Shown piece after piece: positions 60,198-64,000 of a stretch of 64,000 nucleotides of DNA; the first letter of the stretch is position 1, and each line of letters begins with the position of its first letter. The stretch is from positions 124,001-188,000 of the forward strand of contig NZ_SLUP01000004.1 in the NCBI RefSeq assembly GCF_004341235.1, written 5' to 3'. Source of the DNA: Mariniflexile fucanivorans. GTDB lineage: Bacteria > Bacteroidota > Bacteroidia > Flavobacteriales > Flavobacteriaceae. The notes beneath the pieces were generated by a model. It was not told where the DNA came from, did not search any database, and was given only the letters and a program-made list of their open reading frames with translations. The translations under genes and the position numbers were made by a program.

Positions 60198-62072
60198 TTA
60201 GCTTAACTGAAAGTTGAATACAAAGGAAGTTCCGTTTGAATAATCTTCCGTCATCGTACCATTCAATTGACGAGTTAGTAATGAAATTAACTGCGAACCA
60301 AAACCTGTACCTTGAGTGATACCTGATTTTCCAATACCATTATCTGCAACTTCAAGATGCAACATATTATTGGTTTGTTTTTCTAGTTTTATGGTAATGG
60401 TGCCTGTGTTGTTATCAGGGAATGCGTATTTAACGGTATTGGTTAATAATTCGTTGATAATCAATCCTAAAGGAACAGCGGTGTCTATATCCAAATCAAG
60501 AGTGTTCATGGCTAAATTTAAATGCACTTTATTTTCAGCACCAAAACTGTCGAGAATGGTTTCACTTAAATTTAATACATAATCTTTCATTTCAATAGCA
60601 CCCAAATTGCTGCCTTTGTATAATTTTTGATGAACAATGCCGATGGAATTAACGCGATTCTGACTTTCAACAATGGCTTCTTTGGTATTAGGGTCTTTTA
60701 TTTGGGCTGATTGAAGTGCAAGTAAACTAGAAACAATTTCTAAGTTATTTTTAACTCTGTGATGTACTTCTTTTAATAATAATTCAATTTCAGAATTTTT
60801 TGAAGCCAGTAGTTTATTTGCTCTACTTCGGTCTCGATAACCAATAAAACCAAAAATAAGCAAACCAATTAATAGGGCAAGCAAACCAAAACTTAATGTT
60901 TGAATGAGTTTTTGTTGTGAAATTTTATCTTCCTGATTTGCAATGGTTTCCTCCTTTTTATTGGTTTCATATTGGGTTAAAAGCTCCGACATTTTTGCAT
61001 CACTTTCAATGGAAGCTATGCTGTCTCTTAACGAATAAGCTTTTTGTTTGTAGTTTAATGCCAATTCATAATTACCCAATTTATTGTAAATAGTACTTAC
61101 ATGGTTGTAGTTTTCAATTAAATTGGATACATCGTTATTGTTTTCTTGTAATTTTACGGTTTCTAATTGATAGCTTAAAGCCTCTTTATAATTGCCCAAC
61201 AGCATATTAACTTCACCTAAATTAGCGGCTACTGTAGAAATAGCATTTGGGTAATTGGCGGCAGTTGCTAATGCTAAACAGCGTTTGTAACTTTCTAAAG
61301 CTTCAGGATATTTACCTAAACGTTTTAATGCGTTTCCAATGCCGTTCGTTACATCGGCTTCGGTTGCTAAACCCAAGTTTTGTTCTTTACAAATGGCTAG
61401 TGCTTTATTGTAATATGCCAACGATTGCTCATAATTACTTTTAGCCATAGCCACATTGGCAGCATTAAAATTAACGAAGAATTTTTCTGAAATTAAATTA
61501 TGTTTTTCCGCAATAGCAATGGCTTTTTCGGCATATTCCAAAGCTTCTGTTAATCGGTTTTGACGAGTTAAATCTTCTGAAACTCGCGTTAAAGCATCAC
61601 AAATACCTTCCTTGTCTTTTAAGGTTTCCATAATTTTTAAAGCAGAAAGGTCTTTTTGTAATGCCTGTTCTAAATCGCCTTTTTTCTTATCAACCCAAGA
61701 TAATTTGAAAAGTGTTGTTGCTTTTCCTCGTTCGTTTTTCACGGCTTCATAACCTTTTATGGCTTTATTGAAGAAAAGGGACGCAGAGTCTAATTCTAAT
61801 AAATTAGCATGCATTCTACCTTGCATTTCGTAAAATTTGGGTTGCCAGTTTTTATCGTTGCTTTCTTCTGATAGTTTTACACCTTGTTTTGCGTATTTTA
61901 AAGCTTCAGCAATATTCTGATTAAAAGCGATGGCAACCATCTCATTTATGAGTTCCAGTTTTTTGGTGGCTTGTTTTTCAGAATGAAGCTTTTGTTGTAA
62001 AACTTCCATATTATTATCTTGACTATACACGTAAAACGAGCACAAAATAAAAATGAATACCAGTTTTTTCAT
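60198..62072 (-). CDS. TPR-containing sensor histidine kinase (HisKA_2 type)
   Basis: A 624-residue membrane kinase. A signal peptide (ending YVYSQ) leads to a periplasmic array of about seven TPR units (roughly 30-380). One helix follows (LSFGLLALLIGLLIFGFIGY, about 392-412). The HisKA_2 domain carries the phospho-acceptor in EVHHRVKNNLEIVSSLLALQ near residue 436. The HATPase domain shows IINELLTNTVKYAFP, VADNGIGKS and GTGFGSQLISLL. It lies 7 bases after the LytTR regulator gene and surely pairs with it. Confidence 0.93.
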   Translation of the reverse strand: MKKLVFIFILCSFYVYSQDNNMEVLQQKLHSEKQATKKLELINEMVAIAFNQNIAEALKYAKQGVKLSEESNDKNWQPKFYEMQGRMHANLLELDSASLFFNKAIKGYEAVKNERGKATTLFKLSWVDKKKGDLEQALQKDLSALKIMETLKDKEGICDALTRVSEDLTRQNRLTEALEYAEKAIAIAEKHNLISEKFFVNFNAANVAMAKSNYEQSLAYYNKALAICKEQNLGLATEADVTNGIGNALKRLGKYPEALESYKRCLALATAANYPNAISTVAANLGEVNMLLGNYKEALSYQLETVKLQENNNDVSNLIENYNHVSTIYNKLGNYELALNYKQKAYSLRDSIASIESDAKMSELLTQYETNKKEETIANQEDKISQQKLIQTLSFGLLALLIGLLIFGFIGYRDRSRANKLLASKNSEIELLLKEVHHRVKNNLEIVSSLLALQSAQIKDPNTKEAIVESQNRVNSIGIVHQKLYKGSNLGAIEMKDYVLNLSETILDSFGAENKVHLNLAMNTLDLDIDTAVPLGLIINELLTNTVKYAFPDNNTGTITIKLEKQTNNMLHLEVADNGIGKSGITQGTGFGSQLISLLTRQLNGTMTEDYSNGTSFVFNFQLS

Positions 62073-62079
62073 AAATACT

Positions 62080-62832
62080 TTATACTTTTTGAATATGTTG
62101 AAGCAATTGTTTTTTTGAATCTGAGCTTATGGGAATCGCTTTTTTTGAAATAACAATATGCGATGTAGCAATTTCATCTATTTGAGAAAGGTTAACAATG
62201 AACGACCTGTGTATGCGCAAAAAATGATTGTTAGGGAGTTTGTCTTCCAAATCTTTGAGTGTTACCACCAATAAGTATTCTTTATTTTTAGAGTGAATAC
62301 GAGAATAGTTTCGTTCGGCTTCAATATAAAGAATATCAGCAATTTGCACTTTTACCATTTTGTCTTGGTGGCGTACAAAAATGCAATCGCTTAAAATAAA
62401 CGGTAAGGTTTCATCTTCTTCAGTAGGTTCAATTTCCGATTCAATTTCAGTATAAAATCTATTAATGGCTAATTCGATAGTGCGTTGTAAATCTTGCTTT
62501 TTAAAAGGTTTAGAAATGAAGCCATAAGGATTTGTGGTTTTAGCTTTATTAAAATGTGCATCATCCGAATTTGCAGTTACATATATAATAGGAATATTGT
62601 AGTCTTGCTGAATTATTTGAGCGGTTTCTATACCATCAAGCGTACCTTTTAATTGAATATCCAGTAAAATTATATCAGGTTTATTTTCTTTTATGTGTAT
62701 TAAGGCTTCTTCTCCTTTTAGTAAAATGCCCGTAATCTCGTAACCAAGCGTAGTAAGTTGCAACGACATGTTTGCTGCGATAATCATTTCGTCTTCAACA
62801 ATCAATATCTTTACGGGTTCATTGGTTTTCAT
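62080..62832 (-). CDS. LytTR family response regulator
   Basis: A 250-residue regulator: receiver domain (about 8-125, Asp58 in IILLDIQLKGTLDG) and C-terminal LytTR DNA-binding domain (about 150-248; ILYIEAERNYSRIHSKNKEY and FLRIHRSFIVNLSQIDEI). It is the first gene of a two-gene operon with the TPR kinase. Targets are unknown. LytTR sites were not searched for by computation. Confidence 0.94.
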   Translation of the reverse strand: MKTNEPVKILIVEDEMIIAANMSLQLTTLGYEITGILLKGEEALIHIKENKPDIILLDIQLKGTLDGIETAQIIQQDYNIPIIYVTANSDDAHFNKAKTTNPYGFISKPFKKQDLQRTIELAINRFYTEIESEIEPTEEDETLPFILSDCIFVRHQDKMVKVQIADILYIEAERNYSRIHSKNKEYLLVVTLKDLEDKLPNNHFLRIHRSFIVNLSQIDEIATSHIVISKKAIPISSDSKKQLLQHIQKV

Positions 62833-63047
62833 TGTATAAGTATTTGAATATTAAACACATATACGTTAAAACAACTTAAAGATAACTTGGGGGATCGTGT
62901 TGAGAGTGCGTGAAACATATGGGTCTTTTTTATTTATTGCTATTAAAAAAAAAGACTTAGGGTGAAAATTTATATAATATTAAAGAAAATATTGAAATTT
63001 AACAAATTAATTGCATATTATTAATGTAATATATTATATAATAAAAA

Positions 63048-63080
63048 AATGCTCAACAATTGTTGAGCATTAAAAAAAAA
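63048..63080 (-). terminator. Terminator after lysA
   Basis: A 24-base perfect palindrome centred at 63059/63060 (arms AATGCTCAACAA and TTGTTGAGCATT), flanked by A-runs on both sides, 28 bases past the lysA stop. Confidence 0.88.
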
Positions 63081-63098
63081 AGGTTTAGTTGGTAAAGG

Positions 63099-64000
63099 TT
63101 ATTTAACCAATTGTTTTTCTTTTTTACTAGCAAAATTTACTTCTATTTGATTATTAATAATATCATCAAATGTTTCTCTTTTTCTTATTAAATGGGCTTC
63201 ATTGTTGTACCATAGTACTTCCGCAGGACGGAATCTTGAGTTATAGTTGCTCGCCATAGAAAAGCAGTAAGCGCCTGCATTTTTAAAGCATAACACATCA
63301 CCTTCGTTAATTTCATTAATTCTACGGTTGTTACCAAAGGTATCCGTTTCACAAATATAACCTACAACTGTGTAAAAACGCTCGCGTCCTTTTGGGTTGG
63401 AAATATTGATAATATCGTGGTGCGACCCATAAAACATAGGGCGTATTAAATGATTAAAACCAGAATCTACCTGTGCAAAAACAGTTGAGGTGGTTTGTTT
63501 AATGGCATTTACTTTTGTTAAAAACCTTCCTGATTCGCTCACTAAAAATTTACCAGGTTCAAAAGCTAAGGTTAAATCTTTACCATATTCTTTGCAAAAT
63601 GCATTGAATTTAGCCGATAATTTTTCACCTAATTCTTCAATATTGGTTTCAATATCACCTAATTTGTAAGGTACTTTAAAACCAGAACCAAAATCAATAA
63701 AATCTAAATTTTTAAATTGTTTGGCCGTTTCAAACAAAATTTCACTGGCATAAAGGAACACTTCAATATCTAAAATATCGCTACCTGTATGCATGTGAAT
63801 ACCATTAATAGTCATTTTAGTATTTTCAACAATACGTAAAATGTGAGGTATTTGATGTATAGAAATTCCGAATTTAGAATCGATATGACCCACTGAAATA
63901 TTAGCATTTCCACCAGCCATAACATGCGGGTTAATACGAATACAAACCGGTGTTTTTGGGTGCTTTGTACCAAACTGTTCTAATATGGAAAGGTTATCAA
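63099..64000 (-). CDS. lysA: Diaminopimelate decarboxylase, partial at the window edge
   Basis: LysA makes lysine from meso-diaminopimelate using PLP. The frame has no stop up to the window end, so the 5' part is outside. Within the window an apparent start at 63920 is only an internal Met: upstream codons read LEQFGTKHPKTPVCIRINPH in the same frame. Visible landmarks are HMHTGSDI, IDFGSGFKVPY, AFEPGKFLVSESG and CFKNAGAYCFSMASNYNSR with the closing RKRETFDD. The PLP lysine lies in the missing N-terminal part. Alanine racemase-fold relatives are excluded by the C-terminal motifs. Confidence 0.93.
   Translation of the reverse strand, partial: DNLSILEQFGTKHPKTPVCIRINPHVMAGGNANISVGHIDSKFGISIHQIPHILRIVENTKMTINGIHMHTGSDILDIEVFLYASEILFETAKQFKNLDFIDFGSGFKVPYKLGDIETNIEELGEKLSAKFNAFCKEYGKDLTLAFEPGKFLVSESGRFLTKVNAIKQTTSTVFAQVDSGFNHLIRPMFYGSHHDIINISNPKGRERFYTVVGYICETDTFGNNRRINEINEGDVLCFKNAGAYCFSMASNYNSRFRPAEVLWYNNEAHLIRKRETFDDIINNQIEVNFASKKEKQLVK

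Noticed and set aside
63099-63920. lysA as a complete gene starting at 63920
   Set aside because: The same frame stays open to the window edge and codes for typical family sequence upstream of that Met, so the gene is partial.

Overview
The window reads as a 64 kb stretch of chromosome from a low-GC member of the Bacteroidota, almost certainly family Flavobacteriaceae. The evidence is a type IX secretion sorting domain (55755-56696), PorT beside menaquinone methyltransferase, TamL, a flavobacterial-type PNPase and AccD, many Bacteroidetes-style lipoproteins, and promoters of the TTG-N19..23-TAnnTTTG type. The genus cannot be fixed from what is here. No tRNA, rRNA, CRISPR array, insertion sequence or prophage was seen.

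Layout. 1-16.2 kb is core housekeeping: a DUF1684 lipoprotein, a frameshifted lipoprotein, rpsO-pnp, a PAS histidine kinase, fbaA-accD, tamL, a TrmH-type RNA methylase, porT-ubiE and the potassium uptake pair trkA-trkH. 16.3-18.0 kb is a small worn region with a modular repeat, a VOC-family pseudogene and a lipoprotein esterase. 18.2-27.4 kb is a dense block of stress and envelope genes: Dps, CsbD, AI-2E-type permease, AraC regulator, response regulator plus CHASE3 kinase, DUF5670-type, YtxH and holin-X-like membrane proteins, PA2169-type four-helix protein and several small lipoproteins. Two of its transcription units begin behind the same 64 bp promoter block. 27.5-43.3 kb returns to metabolism: aspartate aminotransferase, acyl-lipid desaturase, rsmG, pruA, crcB, a dipeptidyl-peptidase III, ilvE, mnmD. 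43.4-44.6 kb carries a two-gene Mrr/HNH nuclease unit. 44.8-51.5 kb holds grpE-dnaJ, an ABC exporter, an MscS channel and a sigma-54 activator-like regulator without a DNA-binding domain. 51.6-62.8 kb has a coiled-coil secreted protein, PPK2, an M28 peptidase, DinB, a T9SS cargo protein, three secreted or NAD-dependent proteins of unknown pathway and a TPR kinase/LytTR regulator pair. The edge gene is a partial lysA.

The least explained content lies between genes. At least seven intergenic palindromic elements fall into a few modular families. Two 130 bp elements (18527-18658 and 51479-51607) share the same outer terminator-like arms but carry different inner palindromes. A third (42051-42216) nests one of those inner palindromes in another pair of arms. 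Two others (3891-4039 and 16299-16410) share ordered conserved blocks separated by interchangeable hairpins, and one of them has a half-copy of a second repeat inside it. These look like a nested system of dispersed non-coding elements and are the main thing here worth following up, together with the shared promoter of the stress block.

All calls come from reading the sequence and translations by eye. No database search was run, so family assignments rest on recognised motifs and gene order.
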